Counted from the first letter of the stretch, positions 22,661 through 34,200 are shown. The stretch is DNA of 64,000 nt from Mermis nigrescens (GCA_036768485.1 JAVLUZ010000154.1:26969535-27033534), one strand, 5' to 3'. The notes: a model not told the origin generated them from the letters alone. Translations and numbers: made by a program.

Positions 22661-23400
22661 CTACCATATGTGTAACCACTACCATGTACAACGCATTGTA
22701 TAGGCTTACTTATTAGGCTCAATGTTGGACTGCTATTACACGGTAAAATTCTGCGCAGATTATGACTTGGTAGCAGCTACTTTCATTACAAATCTTTTCA
22801 AGGTGTGTGTGCGTGTGTATGTGTGTTGTGTTGTTTGTTTTGTTTTTTCATACAAGCAAATTTTTGCTCAGCTTATGCTTGTGCCAGTTAGAAACATCGT
22901 TTATCTGCCAGAAGCGAAAGAAAACCAGAATGTCTAAATTTTTGTAGGCGCGAAGGTCAAATATCGAGATTAAGTCTATTTATTACAACTAAAATCGCTG
23001 ACTTGCTGTCTGAAATGAAAATTTTTTTAGATTTGTTCCTTTGAATGCCATTGCATTGATTCAGTTTATTTGCAGAAAATCAAAAGCTACAGTTTTGTAC
23101 AATTATCGCGCACAGTGCTTTCTCTTGTTTTTTGTCAGTTCTGGTTTAGTTTCAGTTCAGCGCGATCCGCTTGTACGTCTCAGCCATTATTATGCTATAC
23201 TGTAAACTTTCGTTCTTTCGACATTATCTTCCGTTAAATCCTTCGTTCATGTAATTTTTTATTGCATTCTACGGTAGTAATTGGCTATTAAATATTATTA
23301 TTATTATTATTATTAACCAAAAACTGCATCCTGTCGCAAGCTTTCCTAATTGACTTCGCGATTGTCTCAATCTTGTTCGTTAAATAAGAACGTACAACTA
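22661..23400. other. Unassigned stretch
   Basis: Contains a short imperfect GT run (about 22802-22845) and a short (TTA)n run (about 23297-23316). No supported gene. Confidence 0.4.
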
Positions 23401-23405
23401 GTTAC

Positions 23406-23635
23406 TATAGTCCATTTCATTTAACTTTGCGGTTTTCTTTCAAATTTTTTTGCAAGAATTAGGCTACAAAAGCGGTTTAATCTTTGATGCAGTAATGCGG
23501 CTTAACACTGACATACGTCTCCAAGTGACTCGACATACTGCAAAATATTATTATATTTACCGTATTAGTTCAAAACACTTTTGTATCCACCTTAAATTTT
23601 TTCAAAAACCTCAAAGTTAAATGAAACAGACTATA
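23406..23635. mobile_element. TATAGTC-family MITE with long terminal repeats
   Basis: Ends TATAGTCCATTTCATTTAAC and its near-perfect reverse complement finishing ATGAAACAGACTATA. About 24 bp are paired with two mismatches. The interior is unlike that of 5554, so the family is held together by its termini. Confidence 0.83.
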
Positions 23636-23733
23636 GTTTATTTCATTAAATTCAGATAGCTCCATAATTTGCTTTTTAAATTTCTTGATGCTTTCAGAAT
23701 AATTTGATATTTCATCTAAAGCATATATTTTTG

Positions 23734-24746
23734 TTTAAAAATCAAGCGAGCAAGTGTGATATGATAGCCTTTTACAAAAGAGTGGATAAAATATTACAAA
23801 TCACTAAGCGGTGTTTTATTTGAGAATGCATAGCTCAAACGTTATCGATGTCTTTGGCACGCAGATATTAGAGCGCACGACATTCGCAACGTCATTAGAG
23901 CGCGCGACATTTGAGCGCCGCCATGATAGATGTTTTTCACGTAGCTTTACAGTAAACGCAAAATAAATGTACATTCGAAATGAAATACGATATCTTACAG
24001 ACAAGTGTCATATGACAACTTATGCACACAGTCAAGAACAAATTTTGATTAACTGATCTTAACGCATTCTTAACCTCGTACTGGACAAGTACCTTCTAAG
24101 TTTTTAAGATAAGAACGATGCAATTAAATTCGAGTCTGCAGGCATAACCCAAGCTAAATCAACCCATAGACGGATGCTTGAATGGTTATGGGGTCCCACA
24201 CGTACGTCGGGCTTTCGTGGCGTCGATAGTAAGTTGAGTTGATAATCGATTCGATATCGCCACAGTAAAAGTTCGTAATACTGTACCGCTCGATGCGATA
24301 AACAGTTATCGATCCAAAACAGTTCGTAACGTGTAACTGCCTCGGTTACAGTAAAAAGTCAACATTTTTACTTTACCTCTGATAATAGAAAGCGTATCCG
24401 ATTCTGAATCGGAAAGTAATGAATCGTTGCAAACAGTCTTGACTCCTCGAGTGTAAGATACAATAGGACTTTTTTCAAAGGCATGCTCGTTTTGTCCGTG
24501 AAGCTTTAACCGATGAATTCTTTCATTTATCAGCATAGAAGTTTTGTAAAGTTACGTGAAAAACATCTATCATGGCTGCGCTCTAATGACGTTGCGAATG
24601 TCGTGCGCTCTAATGTCTGCGTGCCAAAGACATCGATAACTTTTGAGCTATGCATTCTCAAATAAAACACCGCTTAGTGATTTGTAATATTTTATCCACT
24701 CTTTTGTATAAGGCTATCATATCACACTTGCTCGCTTAATTTTTAA
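23734..24746. repeat. Foldback with arms of about 210 bp
   Basis: Arms 23734-23951 and 24545-24746 are inverted copies (AGCGAGCAAGTGTGATATGA, CACTAAGCGGTGTTTTATTT, GATGTCTTTGGCACGCAGA). The left arm has one extra unit of the GCGCTCTAATGTCG-type minisatellite. The loop of about 590 bp is unique here except for 24395-24545, which recurs at 25625-25790. Class unknown. Confidence 0.82.
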
Positions 24747-25020
24747 ATAACAAGGCCTCTTGTTGTAAGACGTATGGTTAGTTTAGTCTGTGTTCGTTTC
24801 GACACTAGGTCGATTGTACATTCGCGTAGTAAATTTAGCATTGTTTACCCAGTGATATCATACATCGAGGGTAAACCGAGTCTGGGCCCTGGCGTCGATT
24901 ATTATTCCGCCTGTGTAGAAAAGGTGAACACTTTTGATATTGTATTTTGCTCTTTAAAATTCATTTATCTATTTTCATATCAAAAATTGATAAAAATTAT
25001 TATCTAATTTTTATCCATGA

Positions 25021-25390
25021 TGGCTGTCCAGTTTAGAGCTCGCTTTCGTTGGAATCATTGTTCATAGTGCTATTAGGAACCAAAACCTTTTCTGAAAGAG
25101 CTTTTGACTAGAAAACAAGTTAAATTACCAACTTGAGAATTGTTGGGGTTTGAGATAGGTCAACTGACCTTGCGAGCATACCGGGGTTATGTAGGTACTT
25201 AGAGTTCGGTTTTAGGGCGCCGCTGCCGAGATTCTCTGCGAAAAGTGCGGTCAGCAATATTAGGACCGAGGAGATCAAGGCCGTAGGAATTGAGGGTCGT
25301 TGGGTTGAGTTGAGCTTCGTGCCTCGAGCAACCTGACCAGCGCTGAGAGCAGTGTAAGTACTTAAGTAAGCCCCGAAGGTAAATACCTAG
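25021..25390. repeat. Segment inversely repeated at 62460-63100
   Basis: Reverse complement of the right-hand copy over about 370 bp (shared: GGTCCTAATATTGCTGAC, GGCGCCCTAAAACC, GACCTATCTCAAACCC). This copy lacks the 62684-62945 element and so preserves its empty target site CTCGCAAG. Confidence 0.8.
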
Positions 25391-25624
25391 GCATTACTGT
25401 GTCGACTACGTAGACATAGGGCGCCTCTGTATTTATATCACCTACCTCTGAAAGCATCAATAGTTTTTGAACCAATGAATTTTGTCCAATGCGGTTTATA
25501 ACAACAGAAAGTGAGATGAATGCTCTGCAAAACAGTGTCTCCAAACAACCCCCTGCTATGCTAGTTTTTAAGTTGTAGGTGTTACTTATTTAAAAAATTT
25601 TGACGTTAATTTAAACATCTGTTG

Positions 25625-25945
25625 TGCAATCAAATTCTAAATCGGAAAGTATATGAATCGATGCTAATAGTCTCGAGTGTAAGATACAGTAGGACTTTTT
25701 TCAAAGGCATGCTCGTTTTGTCCGTGAAGCTTTAACCGGCGAATTCTTTCATTTATCAGCATAAAGGTTTTGTAAAGTTACATGAAAAACATCTATTATG
25801 GCTGCGCTCAATGTCGCGCGCTCTAATGTCGCCGCGCTCTAATGTCGCGTGGTCTAGTTTCGCTGCGCTCTAATGTCACGCGCTCTAGTGTCGCTGCGCT
25901 CTAATGCCGCGCGCTCTAATGTCGTGCGCTCTGATGTCGGCTCAC
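25625..25945 (+). repeat. Partial foldback copy with expanded GCGCTCTAATGTCG minisatellite
   Basis: 25625-25800 repeats 24395-24580 in direct orientation (GGACTTTTTTCAAAGGCATG, TTTGTCCGTGAAGCTTTAAC). At 25802-25943 the unit GCGCTCTAATGTCG is repeated about eight times with substitutions, at spacings of about 16-18 bp; it occurs one to three times per arm in the foldback. Confidence 0.82.
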
Positions 25946-26307
25946 CGATGTCTACCGCATTTGCGCTTACGAGTTTTTGCATCTTTATCCATTGTAACAT
26001 ACGGGGAGGCAGCGCGTGAGGAGGCATGCGCTTTGGGGAGGGTAGGTTTCGGAGAAGCCGGACCTGTAGAATTGAAAAATGGGAAATTTTGTTAAGAAAA
26101 ATTGGGCAAAATGAAGGCCAATGGATGAAAATCGAAATTTTTTTCAAAAGCGGTCGAAAGTGTTTTTCGGCATTTATGTCGGTTTTTTAGGTCATTTTGG
26201 TCCACAAAAGCTCACTAACTGACCCCAGACTGGCCGATCCCCCAGATCGGCTATATCACACAAGCAAGGGAACTAGAAGGGCTTCTAAGGCCTGAGGGAG
26301 TCATTCC

Positions 26308-26568
26308 TACACCTGGGCGTGGGGGGTTTGGGGGTATGCACCCCCCAGAAACCAAAATACCCCCCCCAGAAATCAAAATACCCCCCAGAATTCAATTTTT
26401 GAAATTTTTTTTCGTTTTTTCGCAATTTTTTGATGCCAATGGATAGTGCTTGATGAGAAACGTCGAAAAATGGTGTTTTTATCGCCATACCACCATTTTT
26501 AAGGCCATTTTTTGACCTTCAAAAAAATCTTGCACCCCCCCCCAGAATTTTCTTGCTGCCCACGTATG
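26308..26568 (+). mobile_element. CATACGTGGG-family element
   Basis: Ends TACACCTGGGCG and TGCCCACGTATG. Perfect 8-bp duplication GTCATTCC (26300-26307, 26569-26576). The interior block (GATGCCAATGGATAGTGC, GATGAGAAACGTCGAAAAA) is well preserved, so this is a good reference copy. Confidence 0.92.
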
Positions 26569-26576
26569 GTCATTCC

Positions 26577-27919
26577 TGACCGGCTATATATTTATCCAAA
26601 ATTTAGATAGGTACGGCGATAAATCCTCTCCTCAGAGCTTTCGTCATCCTCGAGTTTTTGAACGTTTTTGGATCTAGGTGCATGCTGTTGCGAATAATAT
26701 TTTTTGGCACTAATCACGTTTTGTGTTTTAATGCAGGTATTCGGCGGATAATTACCGCGAAACTATAATCAGGATCAGGAGTACTTTAATCTGCGGAATC
26801 GTTGTCTTATATAATCATGTCCTTAAAGACATGCAACTTCAACGTACCAAGCTGGAAATTCAGATTTGTAACTGAAATAATGAAACCGGAATGTTTTTTT
26901 GTTGTTGTAGTTTGTGCGTATAGCGTCTAATTGTTTGTTAGCATGCAGCGGTATGAATACGTGGTAACGTTATGCTTATGTGAGGTATGTAGGTATACAT
27001 GTTAACTAGTTCACATACTTACATTTATGTAAGGTTTCAGGTCTGTATGCTGATATTGTTACTGGAGAATTTACATAATTTAGAGGCACGTAGCACTGCT
27101 AAAGCGCAAACGCCTATGCGCCCATGTGCGCCGGGCAAATTAGATCGTCCTAAAAATTGACCTTCCCGAGGCCGGGCGCATGGGCAAGTAAGCTATATCG
27201 GTTGGCCCACAGTCTCAGCACTCCTAACCAGACATGCATATGGGGTTTGCGGGTCTCCTACAATGAAAAATAAAAAATTTTACGGAAAAAATTGTAGGTG
27301 TGGCGCACATACCTCGTTTCGCTGTTTGGATGTGCTTTCCCGTCAGCTCATTTCGCTGTTCGAATGTGCTTTCCCATCAGCTCGTTTGGCTGTTTGGATG
27401 TGCTGTCCCATCAGCTCGTTTCGCTGATACCAGATTTTTGAGATACCAGATTATACCAGATTTTGAGGTAATTTTGGCTCCAAGAAGCTCACTTTTTGAC
27501 GCTCAAAGCGGCTAACCCCACAGATCGCCAACATCCCAACCGTTCCAACAGTCTCATCGTCCCAACAGTTCTACTATGAATTTAAACAGTTATATGTATG
27601 CTTACTGCTTTCAGCGGTTTCAACTGTCAAAGTGTCAACCCCAATCCACTGTCCCAACAACAGAATTTTTATTTCGCAGAAATACTTTAAGGTTTTTTTC
27701 TATAGCCTGTTTCATTTATCAGAAAGCTTTTTCAGTAAATGTTGTCGGCCTACAGTAACCCATTCTTATTTGCTGTATGTTGCTAGATCTCACGTAGCTA
27801 CGTAGCAAAGAAGAGTTTTTTAATAACATTTTTTGCATCATAATTCATTCTCGTCTTTTAGTAGATAAATCAACTTACAGATGAAAATCGCGCATTCAGC
27901 TTATCCTAAGCTGACACTT
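26577..27919. other. Unassigned stretch with one exon-like frame
   Basis: After the acceptor-like TTTTAATGCAG at 26736 a frame of about 46 codons is open to a TGA at 26873. It has no recognised domain and no paired upstream exon, so it is only noted. 27310-27420 holds a short imperfect tandem repeat (CAGCTCGTTTCGCTGTTTGGATGTGCT-like units). No other structure. Confidence 0.35.
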
Positions 27920-27939
27920 AAGCCCGGTTCAGAAGTAAA

Positions 27940-28195
27940 AGTCGGCGATATCGCCGATTTAACCGATTCAGTCGGGAAAGTCGTCGATATCGCCGACAAA
28001 AATCGGCAAAGTTGGCGATATCGCCGACGAAAGTCGGGAAAGTCGGCGATATCGCCGACTGAAAATCGGGAAAATCGTAAGAATCGGGGATATCGCCGAC
28101 AAAAACCGGGAAAGTCGGCAATAGATATAGTATACATAATGACCAGCACAACAGAATACAAACCAACTAAAATCGGGAAAGTCGGCAATAGGTAT
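27940..28195 (+). repeat. GGCGATATCGCC minisatellite, left array
   Basis: Roughly 30-bp units of the palindrome GGCGATATCGCC plus AAAAATCGGGAAAGTC, about six copies with decay at the right. Confidence 0.88.
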
Positions 28196-28560
28196 GTACA
28201 TACATCATTTTTGACGCGTACCCTTTATTTTTAGCCCAAAAATGGATTCCAGACAAAATTTTTGCTTCCCACCCCTCCTCCCAGAAATTTTTTACTGTGC
28301 ATGTCTGCGGCCAAGTCAGAAATTTTCTGGGAAAAATAGGGCAGAAATAAGGACAAAAGGTGATAAAAATCGCAATTTTTTCACAAGTGTCTGAATTTCG
28401 TTCTTTATCATGAATTGTGGTAGAATTGGCGCTAATTTGACTTTTCTAGCACTTTTTCAGTCGTTTTTGGCCCTAAAAACCGAAAAAATTTAGACCTTAT
28501 GGTACCGGCTGATCCCCCAGATTGACCATGCTGTGCATCTATGGTCTGGAGGCTCTGAGC

Positions 28561-28817
28561 CACACGTGGGCGTGGGGGGTTTGGGTGTATGCACCCTCCA
28601 GAAGGCAAAATACACAACATGAAAACCAAAATACCTCCCAGAAATCGATTTTCGAATTTTTTAAGCATTTTTCTCGATTTTTTGATGCCAATGGATAGCG
28701 CTCGATGAGAAATATCGAAAAATGGTGCTTTTTCGCCCTACCACCATTCTAAAGACCATTTTTTGACCTTTTAAAAATTTTTACACTCCCCCAGAATTTT
28801 CGTGCTGCCCACGTATG
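28561..28817 (+). mobile_element. CATACGTGGG-family element
   Basis: Ends CACACGTGGGCG and TGCCCACGTATG. Flanking octamers CTCTGAGC (28553-28560) and CTCTGGGC (28818-28825) match at 7 of 8. It lies between the two GGCGATATCGCC arrays. Confidence 0.88.
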
Positions 28818-29212
28818 CTCTGGGCCCCCAGAATCTGAAAGTCCCCTAAAAATCAATTGACCTCGGAATTAAATGTTTAATGCGATTTTTGGCATTATGG
28901 CCCCATTGGACTTGTAGGTACGTACGTACATACAAATATGTAATAGCACAAAGTGTCAAAATGTGTGCAGAAAAGTCAGTTGAGTATCTCAGCTAATTAA
29001 AATTCATGACGTAAGATAGTAAGCAGTATAGTTTTTTCGTATTCGCAGCTAAAAGTGCCTACGTAATATTTGTTAATCAATAAGGGTTGTTATGTAGTCA
29101 GGCACCTAGATTGGTGGTACCTATATACGTACTTTATGATGATGTTGTACATGAACAGCTACGTGCTTAAGTAGACAACAGCATACTTAGCGCATACTTC
29201 AATGCACCAAAA

Positions 29213-29460
29213 ATCGGCGATATCGTAGAAAAATAGGATGGGTTCCTATTCTTACGATTTTAGTCGGCGACATCGCCGACAAAAATCGGAAAAGTCGGCG
29301 ACATCGCCGATAAAAATCGGGAAAGTCGTAAGAATCGGCGATATCGCCGACAAAAATCAGGAAAGTCGGCGATATCGCCGACTGAAAATCGGGAAAATCG
29401 GGGCACTTCTGAACCGGAAAAAAGTGTCGGCGATGTCGGCGATATTGCCGATTTTTACTT
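29213..29460 (+). repeat. GGCGATATCGCC minisatellite, right array
   Basis: Same unit as the left array, about six copies, with variants GGCGACATCGCC and GGCGATATTGCC. Ends in the inverted terminus TTTTTACTTCTGAAG. Confidence 0.88.
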
Positions 29461-29512
29461 CTGAAGCGGGCTTTGAAACACAATAGACTAAGGCTTTAAG
29501 AAGCGCCGCGAA

Positions 29513-29584
29513 CTACCGCTCAGCTCAATGGTAAACCATCTGCTTGTCGTCGATACAACTCGGGCTCGATTCCAGCCGGTAGCC
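29513..29584 (+). tRNA. tRNA-like relic (pseudo-tRNA or SINE head)
   Basis: CTACCGC at 29513 partly pairs with CGGTAGC at the end. An A-box-like CAGCTCAATGGTA and a B-box-like GGCTCGATTCC are correctly ordered and spaced, and TTTTAT follows as a Pol III stop. The T arm pairs (GGCT/AGCC). The D and anticodon stems pair poorly, so it is not a working tRNA. The loop contains TTGTCGT, similar to tRNA-Asp(GTC), but identity is uncertain. Confidence 0.45.
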
Positions 29585-29641
29585 TTTTATTCAGCTCACT
29601 GTAGTATGTCCCAGTACTACATATGCCTAAATTAAATATAT

Positions 29642-29918
29642 ATGGACGGATTAGTGCATTAAAAATAGGAGAATACCAGCTACTCGTCCTCACTGAGCTG
29701 ATCTGCCGAATAACAGTAAATCATTTTGTTTCGCTTACTGTAGTAGCCCATACAAAGTTCACTAAATAAGCTCTCGGATCAATGAAACAGACTATAACAG
29801 TTATAAGCGACGCAGCACGAGCAGAAAGTCATTGTGCTTGTGCTATGAGACCTCGTTTGTTTTTGACTTTAACGAAAACTGCTCGCCAGTAGGTTGCTTA
29901 CTTGGTAGTTTTGCTCAG
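29642..29918 (+). repeat. Duplicated module P, copy 1
   Basis: The 277-bp module is nearly identical to 31511-31787 (ATGGACGGATTAGTGC ... GTAGTTTTGCTCAG). It contains an internal ATGAAACAGACTATA, the terminal motif of the TATAGTC family. Confidence 0.92.
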
Positions 29919-29926
29919 AGTTATAA

Positions 29927-30095
29927 GCGGCTAGAGCTACCAACAAATTTTACATAAATCCGTAGTTTCCAGGTTTCAGGAGTCCGATCGAGCCATTTTA
30001 GTCAAAAAATTGTAATTAGCGCCCGAGAATACCCATTGAGTGAAAAAATAAGTATCACAAAATTATCAAGTAAAAACTTTTTTGCCTCACGCACA
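29927..30095 (+). repeat. Duplicated module Q, copy 1
   Basis: Matches 31303-31470 (GCGGCTAGAGCTACC, GTTTCAGGAGTCCGATCGAG, AATTAGCGCCCGAGAATACC). Here Q follows P; in the second locus Q precedes P. Confidence 0.9.
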
Positions 30096-30160
30096 CACAC
30101 GCGAGAAGAGGCGTTAAGACAACCAGCCAGGTCGCACATCGGCTCGATCAATGAGACGAC

Positions 30161-30351
30161 CAGGGTTGCCAAGTGCTCTTGTCAAAAAACCCCATTTTCG
30201 GTCACAAAAAACCTCAAAATGGCTAAAAATGGTTAAAACCCCCTACACAACGGTGAAGCGTTGGCGCAAAAAAACCCAATCGCTTCAAGGTGCCCCCAAA
30301 GCCCCCAAAAAACTCCTAAATTGGGGAAAAACTCCTAACTCGGCAACACTG
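30161..30351. mobile_element. CAGGGTTGCC hAT-like MITE, 191 bp
   Basis: Inverted ends CAGGGTTGCCAAG and CTCGGCAACACTG, with a perfect 8-bp duplication GAGACGAC (30153-30160, 30352-30359). Related left ends occur at about 31786 and 32012. Confidence 0.9.
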
Positions 30352-30359
30352 GAGACGAC

Positions 30360-31302
30360 GACGACGGGAATTATTTACATGAAAAAAACAGTAATAAAAA
30401 TCGTAAGTTATAACTGCACGAATGAATAACTTACTCACCCTTTTTTAACCCTTTCTCGGTTGGAAATTCAAAGAGTTAGGGTTAACCCCGATGGTCACTA
30501 ACTCACCCAAAATAGGGTTAACTCTATTGAAAAAGTGATGGGTTAACCCTCCTACCTTACAGCGTCGGGTTCAACTTTGTACAATATTCAACTTTGCCCT
30601 CATTGTAAACAAATGCAAAAAGTTGCATATTAAATTAGCCGCAAGAAGCAAAAACATTTGGATTATGTTCGAAAGCCGCATGTTTGCTGCTTTCTTTCGA
30701 AAGCCGCATGTTGCTGCTTTCTTTCGAAAGCCGCATGTTTGCTGCTTCCGATTGCTTCGCATTAAATTTCACGCGCGCTGGTTTTCAAGGTCAAAAATTT
30801 TGACTTGGTGCAAGCTCTTTTTCAGTGATTGATCATGTTTATAAGTACCCGTAGGTGATTTCCTTTCAGCCCGTCTCATACATGTTTCATGATGCCAGAT
30901 CGTATATTTAAAGTAGTGAATATGGAATCAGCGGTCCCAGAAATCCCAGGGGCCAAATTTTGGAAGCAACAGTCAATCTGTGCTTCTGCAAAAAGACAAA
31001 AACCTAAATTTTACGCTATGCATAGGGTACCTTTGGGCTCCCGTATCTCAGAAACCAATCCGTGAATTTTCTTCAAATTCTACAGTAAGGTCAGTCATAA
31101 GATATCAAATAATTGGTGGAAACTTTAAAAATATTTATCCGCTGCGATGTGAGATATTTGATAAAATACACTTGTAAATCACGTTTTTCTTACGGAATCA
31201 CATCAGTTTACACTGTAGTGTAAATTGGTTCACACCAGTCGATAGCGCATAAAAAGTTGATCTAGGGTGGCTTTGAAATTTTACCCTGCGGCAATTTCAT
31301 AT
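30360..31302. other. Unassigned stretch
   Basis: Includes a short tandem repeat at about 30665-30740 (TTTCTTTCGAAAGCCGCATG-like, three units). No gene is supported. Confidence 0.4.
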
Positions 31303-31470
31303 GCGGCTAGAGCTACCAAAACGTTTTACATAAAGCCGTAGTTTCCGGGTTTCAGGAGTCCGATCGAGCCATTTTAATCAAAAAATTGTAATTAGCGCCC
31401 GAGAATACCCATTGAGTGAAAATATAAGTATCACTAAATTATCCAGTAAAAACTTTTTCGCCTCACACGC
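31303..31470 (+). repeat. Duplicated module Q, copy 2
   Basis: Second copy of the 29927-30095 module, here lying before module P. Confidence 0.9.
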
Positions 31471-31510
31471 ACAACACACACTTACACACAACTCGAAATT
31501 AATATTATAG

Positions 31511-31787
31511 ATGGACGGATTAGTGCATTAAAAATAGGAGAATACCAGCTACTCGTCCTCACTGAGCTGATCTGCCGAATAACAGTAAATCATTTTGTTT
31601 CGCTTACTGTAGTAGCCCATACAAAGTTCACTAAATAAGCTCTCGGATCAATGAAACAGACTATAACAGTTATAAGCGACGCAGCACGAGCAGAAAGTCA
31701 TTGTGCTTATGCTATGAGACCTCGTTTGTTTTTGACTTTAACGAAAACTGCTCGCCAGTAGGTTGCTTACTTGGTAGTTTTGCTCAG
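31511..31787 (+). repeat. Duplicated module P, copy 2
   Basis: Same length (277 bp) as 29642-29918. It ends exactly where a CAGTGTTGCC terminus of the hAT-like family begins (31785). Confidence 0.92.
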
Positions 31788-32939
31788 TGTTGCCAATCTG
31801 AGGTGGTTTTACTCAAAAATCAGGATTTTTCGTTTTGGGGGTTTTTATGGGTTTTTTCGTGGGGTTTCGCTCGGGGGAGTGGGAGGAAGAATTTCTTCAA
31901 AACGTGAGGTTTTTGTTGAAAATGAGGTTTCTGTTTTTATGCAATTTTAGACAATTAGCTGCTTACTGTAGCCATGCTCTATTCGACAAATAATCAAAGC
32001 AAGCCGCCAGGGTTGCCAGGTGCAGTGAATTCACTAGGTTTGGTGCACTTTTAAGCTTTTAGTGCCTAATTTAGCGCATAAAGCTTTTAGTGCAATTTTT
32101 AGCGCAATTTAGGGTTTTTCAGTGCATTCAAGATTTTAGTGCATCCAAGATATGTTCGTACCATTACATATGCACATTTACTTTTAATGTAGATCTCATC
32201 GATTAAATTTCATTGTTTTTATGTCAAATTTTTCCGATACTTTGCGCCGAATGATTTATTTTCTGCATTGTTTTTCTCTGTAAAGCACAAATTATTCGTC
32301 GATCAAAAGATGAGAAATCCGTTGTTCAGATAGTTTAAACGACAGATTTGCGTGATACGAGTTTAAAATAAACCGAAAAGTTTTGAAGTTTTTCATCAAA
32401 ATTTTCCTGTATCATCGCATAGAGCTCACCCACCAAGAAACGCTCAAAAATACCTTTATTTTTGTCTGACATTAAAGTTGTCGCTCCCCAGAAATAAAAT
32501 CCTGGATATGGGCCTGTATCTGTATCAAACTACTACAGAGCACATGCCCGTTCCCCCGAAACGGAATGTGAGAATGATTTTTTCTGTAACCCCCTTTGAA
32601 TTTTTAGCCAAAAATCGCAAAAAGTTTTCGGTGCATCGAGCCGAATTTTTTAACTATAATTAGAGTAAATTTAGTCATAAGCGCGCGGTTTAAACTTTCC
32701 ATTTTCAGTCTCTATACAACTTAAAGCGTATTTTGCGCATCTATATATGTCAGCTGTCCTTCGCAGGTTTTATGCGGAAAATGCCTTTTTTAAGATGTGA
32801 GAATGACAGCAGTTTTTTGACGATAATTATGAATACACTGATGAACTTTGCCTATTTTTATGATGATTTCAGAATCGCGATTCAGCTGTTTTTGTAAAAA
32901 TTTTAACGTTACGACTCAACTCTAAAGTGCTCTTTTCAC
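31785..32939. other. Decayed hAT-like ends and TTTTAGTGCA-rich region
   Basis: CAGTGTTGCC at 31785 and CAGGGTTGCCAGGTGCA at about 32012 are left-end termini. 32030-32150 is rich in TTTTAGTGCA, a motif that returns at 34380-34620 before an inverted terminus CCTGGCAACACT (about 34460-34475), so an outer element of about 2.46 kb holding the LINE relic and the 33997 element is plausible. 32240-32516 is the right part of a TAGGCCCG-family copy. No gene. Confidence 0.45.
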
Positions 32940-32944
32940 TAGTG

Positions 32945-33665
32945 ATAATCTGTTTGTTCGTGATTTAGGAGTTTTGATTTCCCAAAATTTTAAATTCAAG
33001 GAACATTATAATTCTTTGATTAAAAAAGCTTTTTAATACGCAAATCATTTTTGTCACGTGATAAATGCAACCTTGTTAAAGCTTATATTTGTTATGTTAG
33101 ACCTTTATTAGAGTATTGTTGCAGTGTATGGAATCCTCTTATCCAAGTGACATAGATCGACTGGAAGCTGTTCAACGTAGATTCACTAAATATATTTTTG
33201 GTTATAATAATATTCTTTCTTACGAGGATCGTCTAATACAACTTAAATTGTGTAGACTTGAATTAAGACGCTTGCAGATTTGTCTGTGTATGTTGATCAA
33301 ATTATTTATCATAAATCATGTTTAGAAGCTGATGATTTTTTGTATTTAATCATAATATTACCCGCAGCATTAATAGATTTAAATTAGTTATACCTGTTGT
33401 ACATTCTAATTTAGAAAAAATTGATTTCTTTTACAAATACATCGCAGTTTGGAACGATCTTCCTGACTTCATTGTATCTTCTCCTAACCTAAACATATTT
33501 AAATCCAGGTTAGTAAACTTTGATTTATCCAGACATCTTGTGGGGCGCGCGTAAAAATCGTCATTACATTGACTCGCATGTCCCGTTACTGATTTGTATC
33601 TATTATGTAACTCGTCATTCCGTATTTTATCACTTTGTTCTATTAGTAATAAAATTTCTTTCTTT
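32945..33665 (+). pseudogene. LINE 3' end relic (reverse transcriptase C-terminal region)
   Basis: Translations in shifting frames give RDLGVLIS, then VRPLLEYCCSVWNP, then DIDRLEAVQRRFTK with LSYEDRL and LELRRLQ, then IAVWNDLPDFIV and NIFKSRL. This is the order seen after the catalytic palm of jockey/CR1-like non-LTR reverse transcriptases. A frameshift separates the second and third blocks, and stops occur. The 5' part is missing, as is usual for LINE insertions. Ends in TAATAAAATTTCTTTC. Clade not resolved. Confidence 0.85.
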
Positions 33666-33996
33666 CTTAAAATTTTCCGGGGCTCTGCCCCGGACCCTGT
33701 TGGGGGCGCTTGAGCGCGCCACTCCAGATCTCCCGGCCCTGAAAGAGATGATTTCCATGAGATTCTTACCGTATCTTAGGTGTCCGGGTGACAAAATTTG
33801 CTAGCGAAATCCATCTTTTGGTCTCCTCTTACCTTTAAAAAAATTTTAATCGTGTCCTCCCCGAAACAAAATCCTGGATACAGGCCTGGCCTGAATACAG
33901 TTATGGTATTTTGACTGTTTGTTGTAGCTTAGACTTTCAGATTGCCATTATTCGAATCTTCGACGACAAAAAATCGTGGAAATGTTCACACTTCAC

Positions 33997-34192
33997 CAGT
34001 GGCGGATCCAGGATTTTCCTAAGGGGGGGGGGGCGGTACCCCTAAGGGGGGGCGGAACCCTGACTTGGGCGGAAAAATTAGCCGTTGTAACCCGAAAATC
34101 GCTAAAAATTGCTCAAAAATCCTTAATTTTGCTCATTATTCTGGGCCAATAGGGGGGGACGGCCGCCCCCGCCCCTCCTAAATCCGCCCCTG
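33997..34192. mobile_element. CAGTGGCGG-family element, short form (196 bp)
   Basis: Ends CAGTGGCGGATCCAGGATTTT and CCTAAATCCGCCCCTG. Flanking octamers CACTTCAC (33989-33996) and AACTTCAC (34193-34200) match at 7 of 8. It is an internally deleted form of the 584-bp copy at 19099. Confidence 0.9.
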
Positions 34193-34200
34193 AACTTCAC

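Larger units (their letters stand above)
27920..29473. mobile_element. Element bounded by GGCGATATCGCC arrays (inferred)
   Basis: The outer ends are inverted: AAGCCCGGTTCAGAAGTAAAA at 27920 and TTTTTACTTCTGAAGCGGGCTT at 29473. Just inside each end lie arrays of GTCGGCGATATCGCCGAC linked by AAAAATCGGGAAA, at 27940-28195 and 29213-29460. No clear target duplication. Two separate insertions cannot be excluded. The middle is non-coding and contains the 28561-28817 element. Confidence 0.5.

Noticed and set aside
26737..26875. Exon-like frame after TTTTAATGCAG
   Set aside because: One plausible acceptor but no partner exon, no domain, and only about 46 codons; kept only as a note.
27881..28234. 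117-codon frame rich in ADxxR repeats, and its mirror frames
   Set aside because: Translation of the GGCGATATCGCC minisatellite.
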